Part shown: positions 8,165 to 16,787 of the stretch, in pieces
Layout: each line of letters begins with the position of its first letter
How positions within the stretch are numbered: position 1 is the first letter of the stretch
From: Acutalibacter sp. 1XD8-33
GTDB taxonomy: Bacteria > Bacillota > Clostridia > Oscillospirales > Acutalibacteraceae
Direction of reading: 5' to 3'
Assembly (NCBI RefSeq): GCF_003612555.1
Contig: NZ_RAZF01000001.1
Location: 310,001 to 374,000, forward strand
DNA: 64,000 bases
The notes under the pieces: generated by a model
The model's database searches: none
Told to the model about the DNA's origin: nothing
Seen by the model: only the letters and a program-made list of their open reading frames with translations
Translations under genes and position numbers: made by a program

Positions 8165-9209
8165 GGTGGAAAAGAAATCGGGGGCCATGGGGGTGCTGTT
8201 GCGGCTGCGTGATCTGTGGCGGAGCAACCCGCTGTTCAGCACGGGCATCGCCCTGATCGTGATGGTGATCGTGCAGACCGTGGCCCTGAGCATGAACACC
8301 AGCTTCAGCTCCATGGGAGAGTGGTTCCAGAACTGGCTGCAGAACTGGATCTCCCTGCTGCGGGGCAACGCGGGCATCGGCATCATCGCCCTGGGCATGA
8401 CCTTTGTGATCATCTCCGGGGGCATCGACCTGTCGGTGGGCTCTGTCTACGTGACGGTGGGCGCTTTTATCATGGTGCTGCTGAACACCGGAGAGAGCGG
8501 CTGGCTGGCGGGCATGGGCCTGGGGGGCGTTCCGGCCATCCTTCTGGGGCTGGTGCTGGCCCTGGCGCTGGGCAGTCTTCTGGGCGAGGGCAACGGCCTG
8601 CTCATCTCCTACGGCAGGATGCCGCCCTTCATCGCCACGCTGGGCTCCATGCAGATCCTCCGCAGCGTCACCCAGTACTTCATGAAAACCCAGAAAACCG
8701 AGCTGCCCGAGGCCTATAAGAGCATCGCCCGGCTGAGCATCGGGGGCCAGCAGCTGATGCCCATCATCTACTGGGCGGTGCTGGCGGCGGCCATGTACAT
8801 CATCTCCAAAAAGACCACCTTTGGCCGGTACGTGTTCGCTATTGGCTCCAACGAGCGGACCACCCGCCTCTCCGGCGTGAACGTGCGGAAGGTGAAGCGC
8901 CGGGTCTACGCCCTCACGGGATTCCTGGTGGGCGTGGCGGCCATCATCCAGACCTCCCGGATCGGCTCCATGGACTACGCCAGTGCGGGCAGCGGCTTCG
9001 AGATGGATGCCATCGCCTCGGTGATCGTGGGCGGCACCAGCATGTCCGGAGGCCGGGGTTCTGTGGTGGGCACGGTGTTCGGCACGCTGATTGTGGCGGT
9101 GATGAACAACCTCTTAAACCTCATTGGCGTGGACCCCTACCTGAGCGCGGCGTTCAAGGGGGCCATCATCATCGGCGCGGTGCTTCTGCAGCGGAAAGAG
9201 AAGAATTAG
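8157..9209 (+). CDS. Sugar ABC transporter permease (RbsC type)
   Basis: Membrane component of the CUT2 importer, 350 aa with about 9-10 hydrophobic segments. Family hallmarks are I-S-G-G-I-D-L-S-V-G-S near residue 90, P-F-I-A-T-L-G, and G-G-T-S-M-S-G-G-R-G near the C-terminus. The open frame extends upstream inside the ATPase gene; the ATG at 8157 was chosen because GAGGGGG lies 9 nt before it and it overlaps the ATPase stop. With the lipoprotein, ATPase and downstream PfkB kinase it suggests uptake and phosphorylation of a pentose or similar sugar. Confidence 0.94.
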   Translation: MDKVEKKSGAMGVLLRLRDLWRSNPLFSTGIALIVMVIVQTVALSMNTSFSSMGEWFQNWLQNWISLLRGNAGIGIIALGMTFVIISGGIDLSVGSVYVTVGAFIMVLLNTGESGWLAGMGLGGVPAILLGLVLALALGSLLGEGNGLLISYGRMPPFIATLGSMQILRSVTQYFMKTQKTELPEAYKSIARLSIGGQQLMPIIYWAVLAAAMYIISKKTTFGRYVFAIGSNERTTRLSGVNVRKVKRRVYALTGFLVGVAAIIQTSRIGSMDYASAGSGFEMDAIASVIVGGTSMSGGRGSVVGTVFGTLIVAVMNNLLNLIGVDPYLSAAFKGAIIIGAVLLQRKEKN

Positions 9210-9223
9210 AGCGGCACAAAAAG

Positions 9224-9268
9224 GCGCACTTGGAATCCGGCGGGACCGATTTTCAAGTGCGCTTGCTA
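9224..9268 (+). terminator. Hairpin terminator after permease
   Basis: Stem GCGCACTTG / CAAGTGCGC (9224-9232 with 9254-9262), 21 nt loop, followed by TTGCTATTAT. The T run is weak, so termination may be partial. Confidence 0.5.
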
Positions 9269-9289
9269 TTATATGGTGATATGATATGG

Positions 9290-9725
9290 CGCGAACGGCC
9301 CTTTGGCCGGAGGGAAGGCCTCGCGCCCGCGGGGGTAGCACACCGCGCCAAGCGAGTGCGAGGCGTAGGCTAGGCTTCGCGGTGTGACATGAGTTTTGCG
9401 AAGCAAAACTCGGATAGTTAATCGAGCGCAGCGAGCATTAACTATTATTCACCACTTCAAAAAATGCGCTTCTCAGGAGTAAAGGTCAAGGGCAAGACCG
9501 TGGGACGCTGTCCCACACCCTGCCAGGGGCCTGTCTCACCTGCCGGTTCGGTCGGGTCAGAACAATCGCCGCTGGCGATTTTCCCCGCCCCTGGACCGCG
9601 CAATGTGTTGTGGCTATGCGAAAACCGCAAAACGTTCACGACGAATGAAATGAGGAGTGACAGTAAAAGTTTCGTCCACCTTTTCAAAGGTGGCAGGGGT
9701 TTGGGGACGGAGTCCCCAAGGTCTT
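9290..9725. repeat. Mosaic hairpin repeat block 2
   Basis: No gene. Contains GAGTTTTGC/GCAAAACTC-type and AGTTAAT...ATTAACT hairpins, then positions 9463-9694 in opposite orientation to block 1 with roughly 90% or better identity by eye, including H1 GTGGGAC/GTCCCAC (9500-9516). The ribokinase ribosome site begins right after the block. Confidence 0.85.
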
Positions 9726-9745
9726 TCCAGTGAAAGGAGACAACT

Positions 9746-10645
9746 ATGAAAGCACTGAATTTTGGCTCGTTGAATCTGGACTATGTGTATCAGGTGGATC
9801 ATTTCGTAGGACCGGGCGAAACCCTGAGCGCCCTTTCCCAGAGCGTGAACCCCGGGGGCAAGGGGCTGAACCAGTCGGTGGCCCTGGCCCGGGCGGGGGC
9901 CCCGGTATACCATGGGGGATGCGTGGGCGCGGGGGGAGAACTGCTGGCCGCCCTGCTGGAGAAAAACGGCGTGGATACCCGCTTCCTCCGCCGGGTGGAG
10001 GCCATCCAGGGCAACGCCGTGATCCAGGTGGCCCCATCCGGGGAGAACTGCATTCTGCTGTTCGGCGGCTCCAACCAGCAGGTGAGCCGGGCCCAAATCG
10101 AAGAGGCCCTCTCCCAGTTCGGGCCGGGGGACTATCTGGTGCTCCAGAACGAGATCAACAACCTGCCCCTGCTGGTGGATCTGGCCCACGAGCGGGGCAT
10201 GATACTGGCGCTGAACCCCTCTCCCTACAACGAGAGGCTGACCGGGGTGGATTTCGCCAAGCTCAGCTGGCTCCTGGTCAACGAGGTGGAGGCGGAGCAG
10301 ATCTCCGGCAGCGGAGAGCCCCAGGCCGCCTGGGAGGCCGTCCACAGCCGCTGGCCGGGGGTCTCCCTGGTGGTCACCCTGGGAAAAAGGGGCAGCGTGG
10401 CCTTCCCCGCCGGGGGAGGGGAGCCGGTGTTCCAACCGGCTTTCCCCGCCAAGGCTGTGGATACCACCGGCGCGGGGGACACCTTCACCGGGTACTTCCT
10501 GGCCGGGCTGATGGAGGCCCGTCCCCTCCCGGAGTGCATGGTGCGGGCCAGCTTGGCGGCGGCCCTTAGCGTGGCCCGGCCAGGCGCGGCGGACTCCATC
10601 CCTACCAGGGAGGAGCTGGAGAACGAGCTGGCTCGCCGCTCTTAG
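9746..10645 (+). CDS. PfkB-family carbohydrate kinase (ribokinase-like)
   Basis: ATP-dependent sugar kinase, 299 aa. Signature 1 is N-P-G-G-K-G-L-N-Q-S-V-A-L-A-R-A-G (about 33-49). Signature 2 with the catalytic Asp is D-T-T-G-A-G-D-T-F-T-G-Y-F (about 239-251). Starts at ATG with AAAGGAG 8 nt upstream. It lies downstream of the CUT2 importer but beyond a repeat block, so common regulation is likely yet not shown. The true substrate (ribose, fructose, inosine or other) cannot be told from sequence alone. Confidence 0.9.
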   Translation: MKALNFGSLNLDYVYQVDHFVGPGETLSALSQSVNPGGKGLNQSVALARAGAPVYHGGCVGAGGELLAALLEKNGVDTRFLRRVEAIQGNAVIQVAPSGENCILLFGGSNQQVSRAQIEEALSQFGPGDYLVLQNEINNLPLLVDLAHERGMILALNPSPYNERLTGVDFAKLSWLLVNEVEAEQISGSGEPQAAWEAVHSRWPGVSLVVTLGKRGSVAFPAGGGEPVFQPAFPAKAVDTTGAGDTFTGYFLAGLMEARPLPECMVRASLAAALSVARPGAADSIPTREELENELARRS

Positions 10646-10679
10646 TTTGTTTTTTTGTGAAACTGTTTTTTTGAGTGGA

Positions 10680-11330
10680 AGGGGGCCTTTGGGGCGCAAT
10701 AGCGTATCTAGATTTCAACAGGCCCAGATCGCGTTTTGGCTGGTACGCTCGTGCGCTCAGCTGGCTGAGAGCGCAGAGCTCCACACATTGACCGGTCCAG
10801 CTGGTCTTAAGCTGGCGCGGGTGTGGGCCGCGCAGGCCCACGACCTTGCCCTTTTATAGCCTGAGAAAAATAGCGCAGGAAAGGTGAATGAAAGTCTCCA
10901 GTGGAGACTTTCAGAGGGAAACCCTCGCCGGGGGTTTCCCTGGAAACCGGAACCAGCCTGCGCTATGGAGCTTTCGTTCGCTTTGCAAATGCAAAGCGAA
11001 ACAGGGGGTCTCGCCTGCCGGCTCGGTCGGCGCTTGACGGTCTCCAGCGGAGACCAGCGCCCCCCGACGAGGGTCCCCTACGCAAAACGTCCCACCGGGA
11101 CGTTTATGCTACCCTCCTGCGTTATTTTCTCAGGTGTTAAGGACAAGGATAAGACCTTGGGGCTTTGCCCCAAACCCCACAAGGGGCCTAACGCCCCTTG
11201 ACCGCGTAATGTGTTGTAGCTATGCAAAACCGTAAAACGTTCATGACGAGCAAAGCGAGGAGTGGGTAAAAGTTTTTGAGGGTTCTTAGGGAACTTTTTT
11301 CAAAAAGTTCCCTAAGCCGCCGGAGGCCTA
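10680..11330. repeat. Mosaic hairpin repeat block 3
   Basis: No gene in this 685 bp gap. Holds a two-stem module (10873-10960: outer TAGCGCAGG/CCTGCGCTA, inner GAAAGTCTCC/GGAGACTTTC and GGGAAACCC/GGGGTTTCC), its inverted relative (11030-11125, stem AACGTCCC/GGGACGTT), H1 TTGGGGC/GCCCCAA (11157-11173), and a 15 bp hairpin CTTAGGGAAC... at 11286-11316 that can terminate either the kinase or the MATE transcript. Confidence 0.85.
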
Positions 11331-12668
11331 TCATTCTGGCAAGAGCCTGCGCCGGCGGAGGAAATAGAACCCGAAGCCGATGGCGTCCGCCAGCACCCAG
11401 CCGATGGGTACGGACCACCACACTCCATCCACGCCGATGGTGGGCAGGGCGGAGAGGCAGTAGGCCAGAGCCACCCGTGTGCCCAGAGAGGCGATGGTGA
11501 GCACCACGGACATGCCGGGTCGGCCCAGGGCTCGGTATAGCCCATAGAGCAGGAAGAGGCAGCCGATCCCCCAGTAGAAGGCCCCCTCCACCCGCAGGTA
11601 GCGCACGCCGTGGGCCAGGATCTCCGTCTCCTCCGGCCGGACGAACAGCAGCATCAGCGGCCGGGCAAAGGCCCACACCAGGGCTGAAACCACCAGACAG
11701 AAGGCCACGGACGCCGCCACGGCTCCCCGAAAGCCCGCCCGGATCCGCTCCCGCTTCCGGGCGCCGTAGTTCTGGGCGATGAAGGTGGAAAAGGCGTTGC
11801 CGAAGTCCTGCACGGGCATGTAGGCAAAGGCGTCGATCTTCACGGCGGCGGCGAAAGCGGCCATCACCGCCGGGCCGAAGCCGTTCACCACCCCCTGCAC
11901 CAGGAGGATCCCCAGGTTCATCACCGACTGCTGGACGCAGGTGAGCAGGGAGAACCCGGCGATCTGGCGCATCCGGCTCCACCGGACCCTCAGCCCGGAC
12001 CGGGTGAAGCGCAGGCAGGGCAGGCGCAGCAGGGCGTAGAGGGCGATCCCAATGCCGGAGACGTACTGGGCGGCCACCGTGGCCCCCGCCGCCCCGGCAG
12101 CCCCCCACCCAAGGCCCATGACGAACCACAGGTCCAGGGCGATGTTCAGCAGGGCGGACACCGCCAGGAACACCAGGGGGATCAGGGAGTTGCCCAGGGC
12201 CCGCAGCAGGGAGGCGAAGAAATTGTAGAGGAACGTGGCCGCGATGCCCCAGAAGATCACCCGCAGATAGGCCCGCATGTCCCCCCAGACCTCTGGGGGG
12301 ATTTTCAGAAAGACCCGGATTCCGTCCAGACAGAGGAAGGCCAGCAGGTTCAGGGCCGCCGTCAGGGCCAGGATCAGGAGAAAGGAGGCCAGAACGCTCT
12401 CCTGGAGGCCCTTCTGATCCCTCTCCCCGAAGCGGATGGAAAAGAGCGTGCCGCTGCCCATGCACAGCCCCAGGAGGATGGAGGTGAGGAAGGTCATCAG
12501 CGTGAAGGAGGACCCCACCGCCGCCAGGGCGTTGGCCCCCAGAACCCGGCCCACAATGAGGGTGTCCGCGATGTTGTAGCACTGCTGGAGCAGGTTTCCC
12601 AGCACCATGGGCAGGGCGAAGCGCAGCATGGACCCCACGGCAGGGCCCTTTGTCATGTCCCGGTTCAT
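11331..12668 (-). CDS. MATE-family multidrug/Na+ antiporter
   Basis: Polytopic exporter of the MATE family (MOP superfamily), 445 aa with about 12 membrane segments. N-terminus M-T-K-G-P-A-V-G-S-M-L-R-F-A-L-P-M-V-L-G is the typical DinF/NorM-like opening, and Q-Q-S-V-M-N-L-G and V-Q-D-F-G-N-A-F-S appear in the second half. The ATG at 12668 overlaps the stop of the upstream glycosidase (ATGA), which fixes the start and shows coupling; a longer frame inside the glycosidase is not the gene. Substrate unknown; co-expression with a glycosidase is unusual for a drug pump. Confidence 0.9.
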   Translation of the reverse strand: MNRDMTKGPAVGSMLRFALPMVLGNLLQQCYNIADTLIVGRVLGANALAAVGSSFTLMTFLTSILLGLCMGSGTLFSIRFGERDQKGLQESVLASFLLILALTAALNLLAFLCLDGIRVFLKIPPEVWGDMRAYLRVIFWGIAATFLYNFFASLLRALGNSLIPLVFLAVSALLNIALDLWFVMGLGWGAAGAAGATVAAQYVSGIGIALYALLRLPCLRFTRSGLRVRWSRMRQIAGFSLLTCVQQSVMNLGILLVQGVVNGFGPAVMAAFAAAVKIDAFAYMPVQDFGNAFSTFIAQNYGARKRERIRAGFRGAVAASVAFCLVVSALVWAFARPLMLLFVRPEETEILAHGVRYLRVEGAFYWGIGCLFLLYGLYRALGRPGMSVVLTIASLGTRVALAYCLSALPTIGVDGVWWSVPIGWVLADAIGFGFYFLRRRRLLPE

Positions 12669-15289
12669 GAGAGCCACATGCGGACCTGCCCGCTGATTCC
12701 CGAGGGAACCGTGGGGGGCTCCGAGGTCTTGCCCAGCCACTCCGCCATGGGGTTGGGCAGGGCGGAGGTATCCCGCTCCAGGGTGGTGGCCACCTCAATG
12801 CCCAGCTGGTTCTCCCCGGGGCGAAGGGCGGCGGTCAGGTCATAGCGGAAGGGCGGGGCGATCTGGATGTCCTGGCTCTCCCCGTTGACGAACACCTCCA
12901 CGCCCTCGTAGGCGTCGGTGATCTCCAGAACCGCCCGGCCCCCCTGGTGGTCATAGTTCCGCTCATACCGGGCGAAGCCAGAGAACAGGGGCTGCTCCTC
13001 CGCCAGGGGATCCGGCAGGGATACGGCCTTCTCCTCCCGGAAATGGGGGTACTCCGTGCTGGTGCAGACGCTCCGCCGCCAGCCGCCGGAGAGCACCCGC
13101 AGGTCCCCCTTGGCCTCCACGGGCGCATGGAGCTCGCCCTCGGGCTCACCCAGAAGCACCACCAGGCTTTTGAGGGGCTCCAGGGTCACGTCCAGGACCA
13201 GCCGGTCCCCCTCCTGATGGAAGGGAAGGGCCTCCAGCCGGTTGTCCCAGGCGTTGTAGGCGTGGCAGGCCTCCGCGGCCTTGGGAAGCCGGATGCTGCC
13301 GGTGAAGGGTTCCGCCCCCTCGTTCACCAGGAGGTAGAGGGTTCCCATGTCCTCCCGGACGTACTCCATGGACCGGATGTACCGGTTGGCGGGCTCCGCC
13401 TGGACGGTCTCCAGGCCCGCCAGGGTCTGGGGAAGGCGGGCGCAGTCCACCACGGGGACCCAGTCGAACCCCCGGGCCTGGTGTCCGGCAAAGTACACCG
13501 GGCAGCCTGCGGCCTCCAGCTCCCGGAAGATCCCCACCGCCTCCTGGGGCAGGCAGTCGCAGCCGGGGACGATCAGGGCCCGGTAGCGGTTCCCGTTCAC
13601 AGAGAAGCCGTCCCCGCCTATAGTGGTGTTCCAGACCTCCCGCTGGGCGAACACGTCCAGGGGCAGGAACTGGTAGTCGATCTGGGCCTCGCACAAGGGC
13701 TGGGCCACGGCCTCCAAGGACAGGGAATCCCCCATCCAGTCGGCCTCGGCGTTGTAGAGGATGGCGGCGGGGGCCACGGCCCGCCCCCTGCTGAACAGCT
13801 GGCTCATCCGGCCCAGATAGGCCATCAGCGCGCCAAAATGCCGGAACTGGGGGTTATGCCCGTGGGCGTAGAAATGGGGCGGGCAGTCCGGGTCCGGGTA
13901 GTCCCGCAGGCTGAAGGCGTGGGGCACGAAGCGGTTCACCCCCCGCACCAGGAAGTGGTCGCAGAGGTACTTCTCCAGGCGGACGCCCTCCTCCCAGCCG
14001 TAGGCCCCGAAGAGCTCGCACATGCAGCGGCCCCGCTTTTTGGGGTCCATGGCCGCCAGGGAGGACCCCAGCTTGCCCAGCACAAAGTGGTAGAACAGGC
14101 CGTTGCGGTTCCCAGCCAGGGAATTGCTCTCGCCATTCCACTCCCCCTGGGGCAGGACCTGCCCGCCAATGTCGTCGATTCCCGCCATGTCCTGGCCGAA
14201 GAGCCCCCGGAAATAGTGGCCCAGGCTGCTGCCGCAGCGAAGGTGCTGGTTGTTGTCCTCGATCAGGTGGCCGATGTACTCCACCCCACGCTCCCGGCAC
14301 CAGTCGCCGATCTGCTGGGAGAAGCACTCCCGCACCGCCCCGGTGACCGCGTCCATATAGGTTTTCCGCACGGCGGCGGTCCGGTCCGGGTCGAAGCTCC
14401 CCGCCCACAGCAGGGGCAGGTATTTTACGAAATCCCCGCCCAGCCGGGACCGGAGCTCCTCCTCCACCTGGGCGCTCCAGGCCTGATCCTCCTCCTCCCA
14501 GAAGCGCCCGCCGCTCTGGTAGAGATGGCCGTTGCCGATCTCCGGCTCGTCGGAGAAGAAGCCCGCGATGGTCTTTCCGAAGTCCTCCCGGTAGCGCTGC
14601 CAGTGGGGCTCGTACACCGCGTCGATGAGCACCCGGCAGGAGGCCCGGTCCATCATATTGATATAGGACCGGTGGGGGCCCCGGTTCCGGGTGAGGAGCA
14701 GGGCGTAGACGGTCCACTCCCCATCCGGCGGGCAGAAGGAGAAGTCCCCCTCCCCGGCCTGGGGGGTCAGGTCCAGCAGGCCCCCGCCGGGGCCGTTCTC
14801 CACCGCCGCCACTCCCAGCAGCCGGTCGTCGTCGAAAGTGCGGATATTGGGCAGGGAGAACTGCTCCATCTGGTTGGGGACCCAGGGGGGGACGGTGCAC
14901 TGGCCGGGCTCCACCCGCAGGGGAGCGCCGGGGGCGGCCGTCCCCAGCTCTACCCGCACCAGGCTCTGGCGGCAGAGGCCGGAGTCCGCGTGCTCCAGGG
15001 CGCCGTTGGCGTAGCCGGTGGGGAAGTGGCTGTCGTCCAGAATCCACACCTTCATGCCCCGGCGGCGGGCCTCGTCCAGAATGATGTCCATGTCGTGCCA
15101 CCACTGGGGACCCGCGAAGTCCGGGTGAGGGCGGCTCTCCACGCACACCGCCCGGAGGTTGGCCCGGTAAACCGCGTCCATGTACTCCCGGATGGTCTCC
15201 TCCGGCTCGCCGTGGACCCAGAAGAAGGGGAAAATATTGCCCTGACCCCAGTCCTGGCCGGACAGGATTCGGGAAATCGCGCTGTTCAT
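12665..15289 (-). CDS. Putative glycoside hydrolase (large, unclassified)
   Basis: 874 aa, no signal peptide seen, so probably cytoplasmic. The N-terminal third looks like a TIM-barrel (V-C-V-E-S-R-P-H-P-D-F-A-G-P, K-V-W-I-L-D-D-S-H-F-P-T-G-Y-A-N), with acidic motifs S-D-E-P-E-I-G and Y-I-G-H-L-I-E-D-N as candidate catalytic sites. A C-terminal beta-sandwich like the sugar-binding domain of GH2 enzymes follows (about 760-870, Y-E-G-V-E-V-F-V-N-G). It resembles uncharacterised Firmicutes 'glycosyl hydrolase' proteins distantly related to GH106-type rhamnosidases; the activity is not known. AAAGGAGG site 7 nt before ATG. Coupled to the MATE gene. Confidence 0.75.
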   Translation of the reverse strand: MNSAISRILSGQDWGQGNIFPFFWVHGEPEETIREYMDAVYRANLRAVCVESRPHPDFAGPQWWHDMDIILDEARRRGMKVWILDDSHFPTGYANGALEHADSGLCRQSLVRVELGTAAPGAPLRVEPGQCTVPPWVPNQMEQFSLPNIRTFDDDRLLGVAAVENGPGGGLLDLTPQAGEGDFSFCPPDGEWTVYALLLTRNRGPHRSYINMMDRASCRVLIDAVYEPHWQRYREDFGKTIAGFFSDEPEIGNGHLYQSGGRFWEEEDQAWSAQVEEELRSRLGGDFVKYLPLLWAGSFDPDRTAAVRKTYMDAVTGAVRECFSQQIGDWCRERGVEYIGHLIEDNNQHLRCGSSLGHYFRGLFGQDMAGIDDIGGQVLPQGEWNGESNSLAGNRNGLFYHFVLGKLGSSLAAMDPKKRGRCMCELFGAYGWEEGVRLEKYLCDHFLVRGVNRFVPHAFSLRDYPDPDCPPHFYAHGHNPQFRHFGALMAYLGRMSQLFSRGRAVAPAAILYNAEADWMGDSLSLEAVAQPLCEAQIDYQFLPLDVFAQREVWNTTIGGDGFSVNGNRYRALIVPGCDCLPQEAVGIFRELEAAGCPVYFAGHQARGFDWVPVVDCARLPQTLAGLETVQAEPANRYIRSMEYVREDMGTLYLLVNEGAEPFTGSIRLPKAAEACHAYNAWDNRLEALPFHQEGDRLVLDVTLEPLKSLVVLLGEPEGELHAPVEAKGDLRVLSGGWRRSVCTSTEYPHFREEKAVSLPDPLAEEQPLFSGFARYERNYDHQGGRAVLEITDAYEGVEVFVNGESQDIQIAPPFRYDLTAALRPGENQLGIEVATTLERDTSALPNPMAEWLGKTSEPPTVPSGISGQVRMWLS

Positions 15290-15489
15290 TGAAATGCCTC
15301 CTTTGATCGTTTTCTAAGATAAATGCATGCCTGGAACGCCTTGCTTTTCGCTCAGGCCTACGCCTTTTCTGCTGTGACATGAGGGCTCGGCTGGCGAAAA
15401 GACGCTTGGGAAGGAGCACAAGGCTGGGGCGTGCCTTTGAGCTTGGCAGCTGCGCAGGATTACAGCTGGTTCCCCACCGGGGAGCTTCT

Positions 15490-15740
15490 CCCTCCGGCAG
15501 CCAGAGTTGACCAAACTTTTTGAAAAGAAGTTTAAGACGCTTCGGTGAGTCTCGAAAACTTTTTAACCTGGCTGGCTGAGTACGCAAAAGTTGTCCAGGA
15601 TAAAAGTTTCGCCCGCCTTTTCAAAGGCGGCAGGGTGGAGGGCACGAACTGTGTGCCCGGAGGCCAACACATACTTTCTGAAAGACAAGTGGCTGCGCAC
15701 ACGATCTCTCAAAAAGTATACCATAAAAGAGGCAGTGTGA
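15490..15740. repeat. Mosaic repeat block 4 with a 50-bp palindrome
   Basis: The gap 15290-15986 has no gene. It holds fragments of the repeat family (AAAAGTTTCGCCCGCC TTTTCAAAGGCGG hairpin near 15605-15632) and, at 15669-15720, an imperfect palindrome ATACTTTCTG...AAAAAGTATA that recurs inverted at 45936-45985. 15290-15490 shows only glycosidase leader sequence. Confidence 0.65.
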
Positions 15741-15852
15741 AAAGAGAAAATGGGAAATTTGCGATGTGTTCTGGATTTTCCTGGGCTGGTCAAAAGTTTT
15801 GAGGGTGGTGATTTTGCACAAAAAAATTGCGAAAATTTCTCACATAGAGTTG

Positions 15853-15881
15853 TTGAACCGAGGCGGAGTTTGATGTATAAT
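15853..15881 (+). promoter_or_regulatory. Promoter for ABC exporter operon
   Basis: TTGAAC, 17 bp, TATAAT; start near 15888. The leader of about 100 nt contains two hairpins and a terminator. Confidence 0.7.
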
Positions 15882-15913
15882 AATTCTCCCGCTCTCATCA
15901 GGCGGGGATTCCA

Positions 15914-15945
15914 CCCTGGGAAACCGCGGCACCCAGGGCTTTTTG
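15914..15945 (+). terminator. Leader terminator (possible attenuator) of ABC exporter
   Basis: CCCTGGG / CCCAGGG stem with an 11 nt loop followed by CTTTTT, placed between the promoter and the ATPase gene. It is preceded by a CCCGC/GCGGG hairpin at 15888-15906. A full terminator inside a 100 nt leader suggests control by read-through; no leader peptide was seen. Confidence 0.65.
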
Positions 15946-15986
15946 CGTCCCTTCCACCCATTTGTGAACTAGAAAGGAGCGTTTCC

Positions 15987-16778
15987 ATGATTGAAGTGCG
16001 AGACCTGTGCAAGACCTTCAAGGTAGCCCGGCGGGAGGCCGGCTTTGGCCAGGCGGTAAAGGCCCTCTTCCACCGGGAGTATGAGTACATCCATGCCCTG
16101 GACGGCGTGAGCTTTTCCATTGGCGATGGGGAAATGGTGGGTTACATTGGCCCCAATGGCGCGGGCAAGAGCAGCACTATCAAGATCCTCAGCGGCATCC
16201 TCACCCCCGACGGCGGAGAATGTAGGATCAACGGCCGTGTGCCTTGGAAAGACCGGGTAAAGCATGTGAGGGAGATCGGCGTGGTGTTCGGCCAGCGCAG
16301 CCAGCTCTGGTGGGACGTGCCCGTGGCGGACTCCTTCGACCTCCTCAAGGAGATCTACGCCGTCCCCGCCAGTACATACCATAAAAATGTGGACGAGCTC
16401 ACGGAGCTGCTGAACCTCCAGGATCTGCTGCGCACCCCCACCCGGCAGCTGTCCCTGGGCCAGCGGATGCGCTGCGAGATCGCCGCCTCCCTGCTCCATA
16501 GTCCCAAGATTCTCTTTTTGGACGAGCCCACCATTGGCCTGGACGCGGTGTCCAAGCTGGCGGTGCGGGACTTTATCAAGCGGCTGAACCAGGAGCGCCA
16601 TACCACGGTGATCCTCACCACCCACGACATGCAGGACATCGAGGCCCTGGCCAGCCGAATTCTGCTCATCGGCAAGGGACGGATCCTGCTGGACGGGGAC
16701 CTTTCGGATATTCATCGGGGCGGGGAGCAGATCGACGAGACCGTGGCCGAGCTCTATAAAAGATTCGACGTGACTTGA
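15987..16778 (+). CDS. ABC-2 type exporter, ATP-binding protein
   Basis: 263 aa ATPase of the COG4586 type. Walker A G-P-N-G-A-G-K-S-S-T (about 53-62), the signature L-S-L-G-Q-R-M-R-C-E-I-A in place of LSGGQ, Walker B I-L-F-L-D-E-P-T-I-G-L-D, and H-loop L-T-T-H-D-M-Q-D. The ATG at 15987 has AAAGGAG 7 nt upstream; the in-frame extension to 15750 is repeat and leader sequence. The permease gene starts 10 bp downstream. Cargo unknown. Confidence 0.92.
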   Translation: MIEVRDLCKTFKVARREAGFGQAVKALFHREYEYIHALDGVSFSIGDGEMVGYIGPNGAGKSSTIKILSGILTPDGGECRINGRVPWKDRVKHVREIGVVFGQRSQLWWDVPVADSFDLLKEIYAVPASTYHKNVDELTELLNLQDLLRTPTRQLSLGQRMRCEIAASLLHSPKILFLDEPTIGLDAVSKLAVRDFIKRLNQERHTTVILTTHDMQDIEALASRILLIGKGRILLDGDLSDIHRGGEQIDETVAELYKRFDVT

Positions 16779-16787
16779 GGTGGCGGC

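Noticed and set aside
4645-9694. Composite transposon around the ABC importer
   Set aside because: Long inverted repeats are present but there is no transposase, no target duplication, and the same modules occur at many other sites.
12947-15292. 781-codon open frame on the plus strand opposite the glycosidase
   Set aside because: It is a GC-rich antisense shadow: low-complexity His/Gly/Val/Leu composition, no domain pattern, no ribosome site. The minus-strand frame shows clear enzyme motifs and coupling.
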